A stretch of 64,000 nt of DNA from Streptomyces sp. ISL-43 (GCF_018614195.1 NZ_JAGGOT010000032.1:112790-176789), one strand, 5' to 3'; positions 7,955 through 18,644 are shown, numbered from the stretch's first letter. The notes: generated by a model not told the origin, from the sequence alone. Numbers and translations: made by a program.

Positions 7955-9889
7955 CTACTTCGGGGATTCGCCCACCACGCTCAGCGGGAGCAGCTTCTGC
8001 CCGGTCGGTCCGATTTGAATACTGGTCTGGAGCTGAGGACACACGCCGCAGTCGAAGCACGGAGTCCAGCGGCAGTCTTCGACCTCGGTCTCGTCGAGGG
8101 CGTCCTGCCAGTCCTCCCAGAGCCAGTCCTTGTCCAGACCGGAGTCCAGGTGGTCCCAGGGCAGCACTTCTTCGTAGGTGCGCTCGCGGGTCGTGTACCA
8201 GGCCACGTCCACGCCGTACGCGGGCAGGGTCTTCCCGGCCGCCTGCATCCAGCGCTCGTAGCTGAAGTGCTCGCGCCAGCCGTCGAAGCGGCCGCCCGAC
8301 TCGTACACGGCGCGGATGACGTCGCCGATGCGGCGGTCACCGCGGGAGAGCAGGCCCTCGACGACGCCCGGCTTGCCGTCGTGGTAGCGGAAGCCGATGG
8401 AGCGACCGTACTTCTTGTCCCCGCGGAGCTTGTCCCGGAGCTTGGCCAGACGGGCGTCCGTCTCCTCCGCCGACAGCTGCGGCGCCCACTGGAACGGGGT
8501 GTGCGGCTTCGGCACGAACCCGCCGATCGACACCGTGCAGCGGATGTCGTTCTGGCCGGAGACCTCGCGGCCCTTGGCGATGACGTTGACCGCCATGTCG
8601 CCGATCTGGAGCACGTCCTCGTCGGTCTCGGTCGGCAGGCCGACCATGAAGTACAGCTTCACCTGGCGCCAGCCGTTGCCGTACGCCGTGGAGACCGTCC
8701 GGATCAGGTCCTCTTCCGAGACCATCTTGTTGATGACCTTGCGCATGCGCTCGGAGCCGCCCTCGGGGGCGAAGGTCAGACCGGAGCGGCGGCCGTTGCG
8801 GGTCAGCTCGTTGGCCAGGTCGACGTTGAAGGCGTCCACGCGGGTCGACGGGAGGGACAGGCCCACCTTGTCGTCCGTGTAGCGGTCGGCCAGGCCCTTG
8901 GCGATGTCCGCGATCTCGGTGTGGTCCGCGGAGGAGAGGGAGAGGAGACCGACCTCTTCGAAGCCCGTCGCCTTGAGGCCGCGCTCCACCATTTCGCCGA
9001 TGCCGGTGATGCTTCGCTCCCGCACGGGGCGCGTGATCATGCCGGCCTGGCAGAAACGGCAGCCGCGGGTGCAGCCGCGGAAGATCTCCACGGACATGCG
9101 CTCGTGGACGGTCTCGGCGAGCGGGACCAGGGGCTGCTTGGGGTAGGGCCATTCGTCGAGGTCCATGACGGTGTGCTTGGACACCCGCCACGGCACGCCC
9201 GACCGGTTCGGGACGACGCGGCCGATGCGGCCGTCCGGCAGGTACTCGACGTCGTAGAAGCCCGGGACGTAGACGCCGCCGGTCTTGGCGAGGCGCAGCA
9301 GGACCTCCTCGCGCCCGCCCGGACGGCCCTCGGCCTTCCACGCACGGATGATCTCGGTCATGTCGAGGACGGCCTGCTCGCCGTCGCCGATGATCGCGCA
9401 GTCGATGAACTCGGCGATCGGCTCGGGGTTGAAGGCCGCGTGACCGCCCGCGAGGACGATGGGGTGGTCGACCGTACGGTTCTTGGCCTCCAGCGGGATG
9501 CCCGCGAGGTCCAGCGCCGTCAGCATGTTGGTGTAGCCGAGCTCGGTGGAGAAGGAGAGCCCGAAGACGTCGAAGTCCCCGACCGGGCGGTGGGAGTCGA
9601 CGGTGAACTGCGGCACCTTGTGCTCGCGCATCAGCTCTTCGAGGTCCGGCCACACGCTGTACGTGCGCTCCGCGAGCACGCCCTCGCGCTCGTTCAGCAC
9701 CTCGTAAAGGATCATGACGCCCTGGTTGGGCAGCCCGACCTCGTACGCGTCCGGGTACATCAGCGCCCAGCGGACGTCGGCGGAGTCCCACTCCTTGACG
9801 GTGGAGTTCAGCTCACCACCGACGTACTGGATGGGCTTCTGCACATGCGGGAGCAGAGCTTCGAGCTGTGGGAAGACCGACTCGGACAT
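7955..9889 (-). CDS. TIGR03960 family B12-binding radical SAM protein
   Basis: The protein has 644 residues from ATG 9889 (MSESVFPQLEALLP). The frame stays open far upstream, but that extension overlaps the CHAD gene and is not real. Features are a B12-binding-like N-terminal region (about 40-190), the radical SAM motif CTRGCRFC with Cys273, Cys277 and Cys280, and a C-terminal Cys cluster CRWTPCFDCGVC that may hold a second cluster. It is the partner of the DUF2344 protein at 5688-6482. The 4Fe-4S/SAM chemistry is clear; the substrate is not. Confidence 0.93.
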   Translation of the reverse strand: MSESVFPQLEALLPHVQKPIQYVGGELNSTVKEWDSADVRWALMYPDAYEVGLPNQGVMILYEVLNEREGVLAERTYSVWPDLEELMREHKVPQFTVDSHRPVGDFDVFGLSFSTELGYTNMLTALDLAGIPLEAKNRTVDHPIVLAGGHAAFNPEPIAEFIDCAIIGDGEQAVLDMTEIIRAWKAEGRPGGREEVLLRLAKTGGVYVPGFYDVEYLPDGRIGRVVPNRSGVPWRVSKHTVMDLDEWPYPKQPLVPLAETVHERMSVEIFRGCTRGCRFCQAGMITRPVRERSITGIGEMVERGLKATGFEEVGLLSLSSADHTEIADIAKGLADRYTDDKVGLSLPSTRVDAFNVDLANELTRNGRRSGLTFAPEGGSERMRKVINKMVSEEDLIRTVSTAYGNGWRQVKLYFMVGLPTETDEDVLQIGDMAVNVIAKGREVSGQNDIRCTVSIGGFVPKPHTPFQWAPQLSAEETDARLAKLRDKLRGDKKYGRSIGFRYHDGKPGVVEGLLSRGDRRIGDVIRAVYESGGRFDGWREHFSYERWMQAAGKTLPAYGVDVAWYTTRERTYEEVLPWDHLDSGLDKDWLWEDWQDALDETEVEDCRWTPCFDCGVCPQLQTSIQIGPTGQKLLPLSVVGESPK

Positions 9890-9987
9890 CACGCGACTTT
9901 CGTGAAGCGGGCAGGGAGCGACTCTCAAGCGTACCCCGATGCCCGGCAGCCTCCCGCCCGCTCGACGCCCGGCCCGGCCCCGGGCCG

Positions 9988-11505
9988 TCACCCCCGCAGC
10001 GCCGCCGCCCGCGCCGTTGTGGCCGCCCAGACCTGCGGGAGCTCCCGCTCCCGGCGCGCCGAGATCTCCTCCTCGTGGGCGTAGAGCACCCCCCACGTGA
10101 AGGCCGACTCCCCCGCGCCCGCCGCCTGGACCGCGAGGCCGCGCAGGGCCTCGCGGGCGACCACGCCGTCCTGGTGGTCGCCGAGCAGGCTCTGGACCTC
10201 CTTCACCGCCTTGGCCAGGCGCCGCGCGGGCTTGCCGAGGGCCGGAACCGCGGCCTCCGCCGCGTACCGGGCGCGCTTGGCCGCCTTGCGGGCTTCGTGC
10301 AGGGCCAGGTCGCGCTCCGGTCCGGGGTCCACGGCCAGTGCGCCTTCCACCCGGTCGGCGAGGCGGCCGTAGTCGTGGAGGACCGCCGCGGGCAGGGCGG
10401 CCTCGGCAGGCCGGCCGGCGGCCTCCAGCAGGGGCGGGTCGGCGAGCAGGGCGTCGAGGTCGTTCAGCAGGGCCACGTAGCGCCTGCCGTCGAGGGCGGC
10501 CAGGGCCGCCCGCCGCGAACCGGTGCGGCGGGTGGTGTTCCAGATCTTCAGGCGGCCGCCGACCGGGCCGAGCCGCAGGGTGCGAGGGAGTTCTCCGAGG
10601 CGGGTGCGGATCCGCTCCATCAGGACCTCCTGGTCGCGGTCGACGCCGAGCTCCGCGGCGAGCCATCGCAGTTCCTCGCCGACGGGCCCGGTCTCGGCGG
10701 GGTCCAGGACCCGGCGGTAGGTCTTGAAGGCGCTGCGCAGCCGTCGGGTGGCGACCCGCATCTGGTGGACGGAGTCGGGCAGGTCCCGGCGTACGGCGGG
10801 GTCCTGGGCGATCAGGGTGTCGCGCTGTTCGCGCAGGTACGACAGGACGTACGCGCCCGTTGTCCCGTCGGCGGGGGCGGGGTCGGGCCGGGCCGGCGGT
10901 TCGGCGCCGGTCTCGGTCAGCGCGCGGGCGAGCTTCGAGGGCGCGTCCGAGACGCGCAGGCCGGCCTTGCGGAAGGTCTTCTCGACGGCGTCGAGCAGCT
11001 CCGGGTCGATGCCGTCGGCGAGTTCCACCTCGACCTCGGTCCAGGCGGCGGTGGCATCGAGGCGCTCGGCCCGTACGGCGTCGGTGGACAGCTCCGCGAG
11101 GAGGGCGCCGTCGGCGTCGAGGAGGTGACTGACCTTGCGCGAGGACAGGAGCCTGACCTGCGGTTCCAGCGGGGCGTCGCGGAGGCGGGAGCGGAGCAGC
11201 GAGGTGAGCGCGGGCGGCACGGTGTCGCTGAGGGGGGTGGCGATCTCGTCGCGGACCCCGGGGGCGACGGGGAGTTTGAGGTGCCAGCCGGCGTCCTTGC
11301 CGCCAATGCGGCGGCGCAGGGTGAGTCCGTCGGAGGCGAGCCGCTGGTCGGGGGTGTCGTAGTAGACGGCGTCGAGGTCGACGGTGCCCTGGTCGGTGAC
11401 GGCCGCGATGGCGGCCGTGCCCGTCAGATCCGGCACCCCGCGCCGTCCGGCCTTGTCGCTCCTGAACTCGAATTTGCGCTCGATCTCGCGCTTCGTGTCC
11501 GCCAT
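9988..11505 (-). CDS. CYTH and CHAD domain-containing protein
   Basis: The protein is 505 residues. The N-terminal CYTH domain (about 1-200) has the ExExK-type motif EIERKFEF near residue 7 and charged strands that line the triphosphate tunnel. The C-terminal CHAD domain (about 215-505) has repeated His/Arg helices such as SVHQMRVATRRLRSAFKTYRR and HEARKAAKRARYAAE. CYTH enzymes act on triphosphates, and CHAD binds polyphosphate. Together they suggest a polyphosphate-associated tri(poly)phosphatase. It is downstream of the rodA/mre operon on the same strand. Confidence 0.92.
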   Translation of the reverse strand: MADTKREIERKFEFRSDKAGRRGVPDLTGTAAIAAVTDQGTVDLDAVYYDTPDQRLASDGLTLRRRIGGKDAGWHLKLPVAPGVRDEIATPLSDTVPPALTSLLRSRLRDAPLEPQVRLLSSRKVSHLLDADGALLAELSTDAVRAERLDATAAWTEVEVELADGIDPELLDAVEKTFRKAGLRVSDAPSKLARALTETGAEPPARPDPAPADGTTGAYVLSYLREQRDTLIAQDPAVRRDLPDSVHQMRVATRRLRSAFKTYRRVLDPAETGPVGEELRWLAAELGVDRDQEVLMERIRTRLGELPRTLRLGPVGGRLKIWNTTRRTGSRRAALAALDGRRYVALLNDLDALLADPPLLEAAGRPAEAALPAAVLHDYGRLADRVEGALAVDPGPERDLALHEARKAAKRARYAAEAAVPALGKPARRLAKAVKEVQSLLGDHQDGVVAREALRGLAVQAAGAGESAFTWGVLYAHEEEISARRERELPQVWAATTARAAALRG

Positions 11506-11583
11506 AGACCGAACCTAGTCCTGAACGGCGCACGACGTGAAGGTGAATACAGGACGTGCCGCCGACAGGGGCCTAAGCCAGGC

Positions 11584-12783
11584 CTAAGCCGACATCGGCC
11601 GCTGCACCCTGATCGACTGCAGCAGCCCGATGGCCACCCATACGGCGAACATCGACGATCCTCCGTACGAGACGAACGGCAGCGGGAGCCCGGCCACCGG
11701 CATGATCCCCAGGGTCATGCCGATGTTCTCGAAGGACTGGAAGGCGAACCAGGCGATGATCCCGGCGCACACGATCGTCCCGTACAGCTCGGTGGTCTCG
11801 CGGGCGATGACGCAGGCCCGCCACAGGATGACGCCCAGCAGCACCAGGATCAGCCCGGCGCCGACGAAGCCCAGCTCCTCCCCCGCGACCGTGAAGACGA
11901 AGTCGGTCTGCTGCTCCGGGACGAACTGGCCGGTGGTCTGCGATCCGTGGAAGAGCCCGGATCCGGTCAGTCCACCGGAGCCGATCGCGATCCGCGCCTG
12001 GTTGGTGTTGTAGCCGACGCCGGCGGGGTCGAGCTCGGGGTTGGCGAAGGCCGCGAAGCGGTTGATCTGGTACTCGTCGAGGATGCCGAGCTGCCAGATC
12101 AGGATGGCGCCGGCGGCGCCCGAGCCGAGCAGGCCCAGCACCCAGCGGTTGGAGGCGCCGGAGGCCAGCAGGACGCCGAGCACGATGACGACCATGACCA
12201 TGACGGAGCCGAGGTCGGGCATCAGCATGACGATGCCCATCGGGGCGGCCGCCAGGCACAGCGCCTTGACGACCGTGCGGTGGTCGGGGTGGGCGAGGTC
12301 GCCCGCGTCCACCCGGGTGGCGAGCAGCATCGCCATGCCCAGGATGATCGTGATCTTCACGAATTCGGAGGGCTGCAGCGAGAAGCCGCCGCCGATCACG
12401 ATCCAGGCGTGGGCGCCGTTGATGGTGGCGCCGAGCGGGGTGAGCACGGCGAGGATCAGCACCAACGAGAGCCCGTAGAGGACCGGGACCGCGCCGCGCA
12501 GGGTGCGGTGCCCGAGCCAGACGGTGGCGATCATCAGCACGAGGCCGATGCCGGTGTTCATGGCGTGCCGGAAGAGGAAGTAGTACGGGTCCCCGTTGTT
12601 CAGTGAGGTCCTGTTGCGGGTCGCCGACCACACCAGCAGGGAGCCGAGGAGGGAGAGGGCTAGCGCGGAGAGGAGTATCGGCCAGTCGAGCCGGCGCACC
12701 ACGGAGTCGCGGGCGGTCAGCTTGGCCATCGCCCCGCGCTCGGGCGCGTACCGGGAGACGGAGAACTTGTTGGCGGTCTGCAT
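11584..12783 (-). CDS. rodA: FtsW/RodA/SpoVE family peptidoglycan glycosyltransferase
   Basis: This SEDS-family polymerase has 399 residues from ATG 12783 (MQTANKFSVSRYAP), with about 10 membrane segments beginning near residue 35. SEDS features include NGAHAWI and the PxxGxPLPFVSYGGSS stretch near the C-terminus. The start is set by a TGAGGA site and by the pbp2 stop 15 nt upstream; the longer open frame overlaps pbp2 and is rejected. It is the last gene of mreB-mreC-mreD-pbp2-rodA and is expected to pair with the adjacent PBP2 in lateral or spore wall synthesis. Confidence 0.96.
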   Translation of the reverse strand: MQTANKFSVSRYAPERGAMAKLTARDSVVRRLDWPILLSALALSLLGSLLVWSATRNRTSLNNGDPYYFLFRHAMNTGIGLVLMIATVWLGHRTLRGAVPVLYGLSLVLILAVLTPLGATINGAHAWIVIGGGFSLQPSEFVKITIILGMAMLLATRVDAGDLAHPDHRTVVKALCLAAAPMGIVMLMPDLGSVMVMVVIVLGVLLASGASNRWVLGLLGSGAAGAILIWQLGILDEYQINRFAAFANPELDPAGVGYNTNQARIAIGSGGLTGSGLFHGSQTTGQFVPEQQTDFVFTVAGEELGFVGAGLILVLLGVILWRACVIARETTELYGTIVCAGIIAWFAFQSFENIGMTLGIMPVAGLPLPFVSYGGSSMFAVWVAIGLLQSIRVQRPMSA

Positions 12784-12797
12784 GTCTGTTTCGGTCC

Positions 12798-14975
12798 TCA
12801 GTCGTGCTGCGCGGGGCGCGCGGCGGGCGGGCCGGCGAGCGCGGGCGGCGCCAGCTCCTCCGGGGACGGCGGCACGTACGGCCGGATCTCGGGGGAGTCG
12901 ATGGAGCCGTCGGGGCGGATCCTGGGCAGTTTCGCCTCGGGTCCCAGCAGCAGGGCCTTCGTCACGTCCTGCTTGCCGGCCATGTCGAGGCCGTAGATGG
13001 CGTTGTAGATGTTGCGGACGGCGGGGCCGGAGGCCCCGGAGCCGGTGCCGCCCTGGGAGATCGTCATGACGATCGTGAAGTCGTCGGTGTACGTCGCCAG
13101 CCACGAGGTGGTCTGCTTGTCGTAGACCTGGGCGGTGCCGGTCTTGGCCCGCATCGGGATCTTGTCCAGCGGCCAGCCGCCGAACCGCCAGGCGGCGGTA
13201 CCGCCGGGCTCGACCACCATGCGCAGGCCCCTGTCGAGGTCGCTGACGGTCTTGGCGTCGATCGGCAGCCTTCCGTGGGGCCTGGGCTTGATCATCTCGA
13301 CGTGCTTGCCGTCAGGGCTGATCACGGCCTTGCCGACCGTGGGGTCGAAGAGGGTGCCCCCGTTGCTGATGGCGGAGTACGCGGTGGCCATCTGGATGGG
13401 GGTGACGAGAACGTCTCCCTGGCCGATGGCGAAGTTGATGCTGTCGTAGGCCTTCAGCTGGTTGCCTTCGAGGCAGCTCTCGTAGGCGATCTGCTCTACG
13501 TAGGTGCCGCCCTTCTTGCCCTGCTTGCACCAGGAGTCCTTGTTGGCCTTCCAGAAGCTCTGCTTCCACCGGCGGTCGGGGATGCGGCCGGTGACCTCGT
13601 TCGGCAGGTCGATCCCGGTCTCGGAGCCGAGGCCGAATTCGCGGGCGGTCCGGTAGAACCAGTCGTGTGCGTTCTTGGGCTTGAGGCCGCCGTCGCGCTG
13701 CCACTCCTTGTGCCCGAGGGCGTAGAAGACGGTGTTGCAGGAGAACTTGAGGGCCTCGCCGAGGGTGATGGGGCCGTGCCCCTTGGACTCGAAGTTCGCG
13801 AAGCTCCGGTTGCCCATGCTGTAGGAAGCGCTGCAGTTGTACTTGTCGTCGAAGCCGTAGCCGGCCCGCACGGCCGCGCTCGCCGACACCACCTTGAAGA
13901 TGGAGCCCGCGGGGGCCTGGCCCTGGATGGACCGGTTGAGCAGCGGGTAGTTGGAGTTCTTGCTGGTGAGGTTGGCGTAGTCCTTGGCGGAAATGCCGCC
14001 GACCCAGGCGTTGGGGTCGTAGTCGGGCTGGGAGGCCATCGCGACGACGCGGCCGGTCTTGGCCTCCATGACGACGACGGCGCCCGAGTCGGCCTCGTAC
14101 TTGCGGCCTGTGATCTTGTCGGTCTCCTGGCGGACGGTCTTCATCGCCTGCTGGAGCTCGAATTCGGCGACGGACTGGACCCGGGCATCGATGCTGGTGA
14201 CGAGGGTGGATCCGGGGACGCCGGGGTCGGACTGGGTCTGGTGCATGACCCGGCCGAGGTTGTCGACCTCGTACGAGGTGACCCGCGCCTTGCCGCGCAA
14301 CTGCCTGTCATACGTGCGTTCGATCCCGGAGCGGCCTACCTGATCGGACCGCAGGTGCGGCGAGTCGGTGTCCTTGGCCTTCTGGATCTCCTCGTCGGTG
14401 ACCGGCGAGAGATAGCCGAGCACCTGTGACGTGCGGGCCCCGCCGGGTGCCGGGTAGCGGCGGACGGCGGTGGGCTCCGCGGTGACGCCGGGGAAGTCCT
14501 CCGGCCGTTCGCGCAGCTGCAGCGCCTGCTGCGTGGTGGCTTCGAGGGTGATCGGGATCGGCTGGTACGGGGAGCCGTTCCAGCAGGGCGCCGGGGTCTC
14601 GGAGTCGCAGAGGCGGACCTTCTCCATGACCTCCTTGGGGGTCATGTCCAGGACGTCGGCGAGGCGGGTCATGACGGCCTTGCCGCGGTCCTTCATCTTC
14701 ATCAGCGCCGTGCGGCTGGCGGAGACGACCAGGCGGGTCTCGTTGTCGGCGAGCGGAACCCCGCGGGCGTCGAGGACCGCTCCGCGCACAGCGGGCTGGA
14801 CGACCCGCTGGACGTGGTTGCTCCTCGCCTCGTGGTAGTACTCGTCGCCGTTGCGGATCTGGAGGTACCAAAGGCGCCCGCCGAGGGTGAGGAACATCGA
14901 GAAGACGAGCACCTGGATGATGACGAGCCTGATCTGCACCCGTGAGGTGCGGCCGGTCTCCGGAACATTGGTCAC
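12798..14975 (-). CDS. mrdA: Penicillin-binding protein 2 (class B transpeptidase)
   Basis: This monofunctional transpeptidase of the elongation/sporulation wall machine has 725 residues. There is one N-terminal membrane anchor at about 14-36, a dimerisation region from about 45, and the transpeptidase domain from about 300. Catalytic motifs are SIFK at 358-361 (nucleophile Ser358), SCN at 412-414 and KTGT at 611-614. The C-terminal ~50 residues are Pro/Ala-rich. It lies 13 nt downstream of mreD and 15 nt upstream of rodA, forming a SEDS-PBP pair. Confidence 0.96.
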   Translation of the reverse strand: MTNVPETGRTSRVQIRLVIIQVLVFSMFLTLGGRLWYLQIRNGDEYYHEARSNHVQRVVQPAVRGAVLDARGVPLADNETRLVVSASRTALMKMKDRGKAVMTRLADVLDMTPKEVMEKVRLCDSETPAPCWNGSPYQPIPITLEATTQQALQLRERPEDFPGVTAEPTAVRRYPAPGGARTSQVLGYLSPVTDEEIQKAKDTDSPHLRSDQVGRSGIERTYDRQLRGKARVTSYEVDNLGRVMHQTQSDPGVPGSTLVTSIDARVQSVAEFELQQAMKTVRQETDKITGRKYEADSGAVVVMEAKTGRVVAMASQPDYDPNAWVGGISAKDYANLTSKNSNYPLLNRSIQGQAPAGSIFKVVSASAAVRAGYGFDDKYNCSASYSMGNRSFANFESKGHGPITLGEALKFSCNTVFYALGHKEWQRDGGLKPKNAHDWFYRTAREFGLGSETGIDLPNEVTGRIPDRRWKQSFWKANKDSWCKQGKKGGTYVEQIAYESCLEGNQLKAYDSINFAIGQGDVLVTPIQMATAYSAISNGGTLFDPTVGKAVISPDGKHVEMIKPRPHGRLPIDAKTVSDLDRGLRMVVEPGGTAAWRFGGWPLDKIPMRAKTGTAQVYDKQTTSWLATYTDDFTIVMTISQGGTGSGASGPAVRNIYNAIYGLDMAGKQDVTKALLLGPEAKLPRIRPDGSIDSPEIRPYVPPSPEELAPPALAGPPAARPAQHD

Positions 14976-14988
14976 GCCTGCTCCTCCC

Positions 14989-15693
14989 TCACAGCTTCTT
15001 GACGCTCTTCACACCCTTGATTCCCTTGACGCCCTTTATCCGGCCGGCCCGGTTGGCGCGGCTGCGGGCGGTCTTCATCCGAAGGCCGCCGCGCTGGCTG
15101 CCGATCCGCAGGCCGGTGCCGCCGGCCAGCCAGCCGGAGGCGATGTCCTTGCCCGCCGGAGCGCCGCCGTTGGCGTCCACGGCCATCGGGTCGCTCTCGG
15201 CGCGGCGGGCCAGGGCCATGATGAACGGCACGGTGAAGGGCGCGAGCAGCAGGTCGTAGAGGACCGCGGTGAAGAGCAGTCCGGTCAGGCCCACGTGGCG
15301 GGCGGCGGTGTCGCCGACCAGGGCGCCGACTCCCGCGGAGAGCAGGGTGGAGGCGAAGGCGGCGCCGACGACGGTGAGCATCGGGCCCCAGGCGGAGCGG
15401 AACCGTCCGCTGTCGGGGCGGACCAGGCCGGCGACGTAGCCGATGACGCACAGCACGAGCGCGTAGCGTCCGGCGGCGTGGTCGGCGGGCGGGGCCAGGT
15501 CGGCGAGGAGGCCGGCGGCGAAGCCGATGAGGGCGCCGCTGACGCACCCGTACACGAGTGCGAGGGCGACGACGGTGAGGAGGACCAGGTCGGGGACGGC
15601 TCCGGGGAGTTGGAGCCGTCCCAGGATGGAGACCTGGACGACGAGGGCGACCACGACGAGCGTGCCCGCGAGCAGGATCCGGTTGAAGCGCAT
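14989..15693 (-). CDS. mreD: Rod shape-determining protein MreD
   Basis: The protein is 234 residues. Residues 1-170 are strongly hydrophobic, with five to six membrane segments and the MreD-type PDLVLLTVVALAL stretch. The C-terminal ~60 residues are an unusual basic cytoplasmic tail ending in a repeated Lys-Gly-Val-Lys pattern (RIKGVKGIKGVKSVKKL). MreD links MreC to the SEDS/PBP complex. It sits 12 nt downstream of mreC. Confidence 0.93.
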   Translation of the reverse strand: MRFNRILLAGTLVVVALVVQVSILGRLQLPGAVPDLVLLTVVALALVYGCVSGALIGFAAGLLADLAPPADHAAGRYALVLCVIGYVAGLVRPDSGRFRSAWGPMLTVVGAAFASTLLSAGVGALVGDTAARHVGLTGLLFTAVLYDLLLAPFTVPFIMALARRAESDPMAVDANGGAPAGKDIASGWLAGGTGLRIGSQRGGLRMKTARSRANRAGRIKGVKGIKGVKSVKKL

Positions 15694-15705
15694 GGTGGTC
15701 GGCTC

Positions 15706-16671
15706 CTACTCGTCGGCCGGCTTGCCGGGCGCGCTGGCCGACGGGGTGACCGTAACGGTGACCGTCGGGGTGGGCTTGGGCGCCTCGGGCTTGGGCGGCA
15801 GTACGGCGTCGCGCGGGTCCTCGCGCGGGGGCATCACCACGACGCCGACGATGTCCAGGCGCGAGAAGCCGACGAAGGGCTGGACCCAGACGGTACGGGT
15901 CAGGTCGCCGCGCGAGGGGTCCACCTTGACCACCTCGCCGATCGGGACACCGGGGACGAAGGGCTTGTTGCCGCGCGAGCCGAACGTGACGAGCCGGTCA
16001 CCGGGGTTGATCTTGGCCTTGCCGTTGAGCATCTGCACCGAGAGCGCGCGGTCGCCCTGGCCGGTGGCGAAGCCGAGTTCGCCGGTCTTCTCCAGCCGGG
16101 TCCCGACGGTGAAGTCGGGGTCGTTGGCGAGGACGACGGTGGCGGTGTCGGGGCCGACGGTGGCGACGCGGCCGACGAGCCCGTCCCCGTTGAGGACGGT
16201 CATGTCGCGCTCGATGCCGTCCTTGCTGCCGGCGTCGATGGTGACGGTCCAGGAGAAGCCCTGGGCCGCTCCTATGGCGATGACTTCGGCGCCCTTGATG
16301 CCGTACTGTCCGGCGCCCGCCCGCTTGAGCATCTCGTCGAGCTCGCGGATCCGGCTGCGGGTCTGCTCGTCGCTGCCCAGCTTGGCCTTCAATGCCGCGT
16401 TCTCGCGCTCCAGAGTGGCGATCCGGTTGTGCCGCTCACCGGAGTCCCTTACCGCCCCTATGGCGTTGGCGACCGGGTCGACCCCCTTCGCCACGCCCTT
16501 CTCGACCGGCCCGAAGACCGCTGCGGCGGCCTGTCGGGCACCGTCGACCGGCGACTCCTCGCCCGTCCTGATGTCCACCGTGATCAACGCGAACGCGATG
16601 GCGATCAGAAGCACCAGGAGCAGCCGGCTTTCTCGTGTGTCCCTCACGTGCGGCGGCCGTGCCTTCCTCAT
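15706..16671 (-). CDS. mreC: Rod shape-determining protein MreC
   Basis: The protein is 321 residues: one N-terminal membrane segment at about 17-33, a coiled coil at about 80-112 (RIATLERENAALKAKL), then the beta-rich extracytoplasmic MreC domain to about 285. A Pro/Thr-rich tail follows. It is a periplasmic scaffold bridging MreB/MreD and the penicillin-binding proteins. It is separated from mreB by 139 nt holding a terminator-like hairpin. Confidence 0.95.
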   Translation of the reverse strand: MRKARPPHVRDTRESRLLLVLLIAIAFALITVDIRTGEESPVDGARQAAAAVFGPVEKGVAKGVDPVANAIGAVRDSGERHNRIATLERENAALKAKLGSDEQTRSRIRELDEMLKRAGAGQYGIKGAEVIAIGAAQGFSWTVTIDAGSKDGIERDMTVLNGDGLVGRVATVGPDTATVVLANDPDFTVGTRLEKTGELGFATGQGDRALSVQMLNGKAKINPGDRLVTFGSRGNKPFVPGVPIGEVVKVDPSRGDLTRTVWVQPFVGFSRLDIVGVVVMPPREDPRDAVLPPKPEAPKPTPTVTVTVTPSASAPGKPADE

Positions 16672-16739
16672 AGATACCCGTGCGGCGAAGCCGCTCCGGT
16701 GGAGCCGGGGCTCACACCGGACCTTGCCTGTATATCAAC

Positions 16740-16779
16740 GATCCGCCGCACGGGCCCGGTAGCACCCGTACGGCGGATC
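16740..16779 (-). terminator. Hairpin between mreB and mreC
   Basis: A 15-bp stem with one mismatch (16740-16754 against 16765-16779) starts about 31 nt after the mreB stop. It probably causes partial termination, giving more mreB than mreCD-pbp2-rodA transcript. Confidence 0.75.
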
Positions 16780-16810
16780 ATTTGTGTTCCACCGGCCGGC
16801 GGCGGGCCGG

Positions 16811-17830
<1,020 letters not shown>

Positions 17831-18053
17831 GTTGTTCCCCTTGTTCCCCATGAGGAGCGTCTGGCCTTCCAGTTGATAGCGGCTGCTGTCAGGTCGGCGA
17901 GGTGGGTGTGTGGGTGGAGGCCCCATCGTAGTGCCGCGAGTACGGACACCGCGCGACGGGACTCCGGCAATCCCGCCGGAATGGATACCCGCCCCCATAG
18001 TGGTGACGTCGTGTCCTGTCCATGCGTTCCCGGAAGTCTCCGGTAATACCAAA

Positions 18054-18080
18054 GGGCGACCGAAATTACTTCGGTCGCCC
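18054..18080 (-). terminator. Terminator after ndk
   Basis: A perfect 11-bp stem (18054-18064 against 18070-18080, 5-nt loop) is followed on the minus strand by TTT. It begins 46 nt after the ndk stop and lies upstream of the mreB promoter region. Confidence 0.85.
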
Positions 18081-18126
18081 CAGGTCATGAGCGCTATTTG
18101 GCTGATGTTGCCTCAGCGAGGAGTGA

Positions 18127-18537
18127 TCAGAGCGCGGGGAAGAACAGCTTCAGCTCGCGTTCGGCCGACTCCTCGGAATCCGAGGCGTGGATCAGGTTCT
18201 CGCGGGTGACGGTGCCGAAATCGCCCCGGATGGAACCGGGCGCCGCGGCGATCGGGTCGGTGGGTCCGGCCAGCTGGCGGACACCCTCGATCACGCGTTC
18301 CCCTTCGACGACCAGGGCGACGACCGGGCCGCTCGCCATGAAGCCCATGAGCGGCTCGTAGAACACCTTGCCCTTGTGCTCGCCGTAGTGCGCCTCCAGG
18401 GTCTCCTGGTCCAGCGTGCGCAGCTCCAGCGCGGGAATGGTCCAGCCGGCCTTCCGCTCGATGCGGCCGACGATCTCGCCGATCAGGCCGCGACGGACGG
18501 CGTCGGGCTTGAGGAGGACGAGCGTGCGCTGGGTCAT
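18127..18537 (-). CDS. ndk: Nucleoside diphosphate kinase
   Basis: This 136-residue enzyme transfers the gamma phosphate from NTPs to NDPs. It begins MTQRTLVLLKPDAVRRGLIG. The active-site motif NLIHASDS contains the phosphorylated His117. The start is supported by AAGGAG upstream; the longer frame is non-coding. It lies between DUF4233/folC and mreB, as in other streptomycetes. Confidence 0.97.
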   Translation of the reverse strand: MTQRTLVLLKPDAVRRGLIGEIVGRIERKAGWTIPALELRTLDQETLEAHYGEHKGKVFYEPLMGFMASGPVVALVVEGERVIEGVRQLAGPTDPIAAAPGSIRGDFGTVTRENLIHASDSEESAERELKLFFPAL

Positions 18538-18644
18538 GTGGGTAACTCCTTGCGGCAAACGGGTGCGGTCCGACGAGGCTACAGGGGCCCGGTGCCCGGC
18601 CGTGCGGGGCCTTCCCGGGCTGATCCCCCGCGCGCGCGGCCGGC

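Noticed and set aside
9890..11533. Upstream extension of the TIGR03960 frame
   Set aside because: Translation is Arg/Pro-rich noise overlapping the CYTH-CHAD gene; the true start is at 9889 where family similarity begins.
8015..14429. Very long plus-strand frames opposite the radical SAM, CHAD, rodA and pbp2 genes
   Set aside because: All are antisense to confidently identified genes and carry no recognisable motifs.
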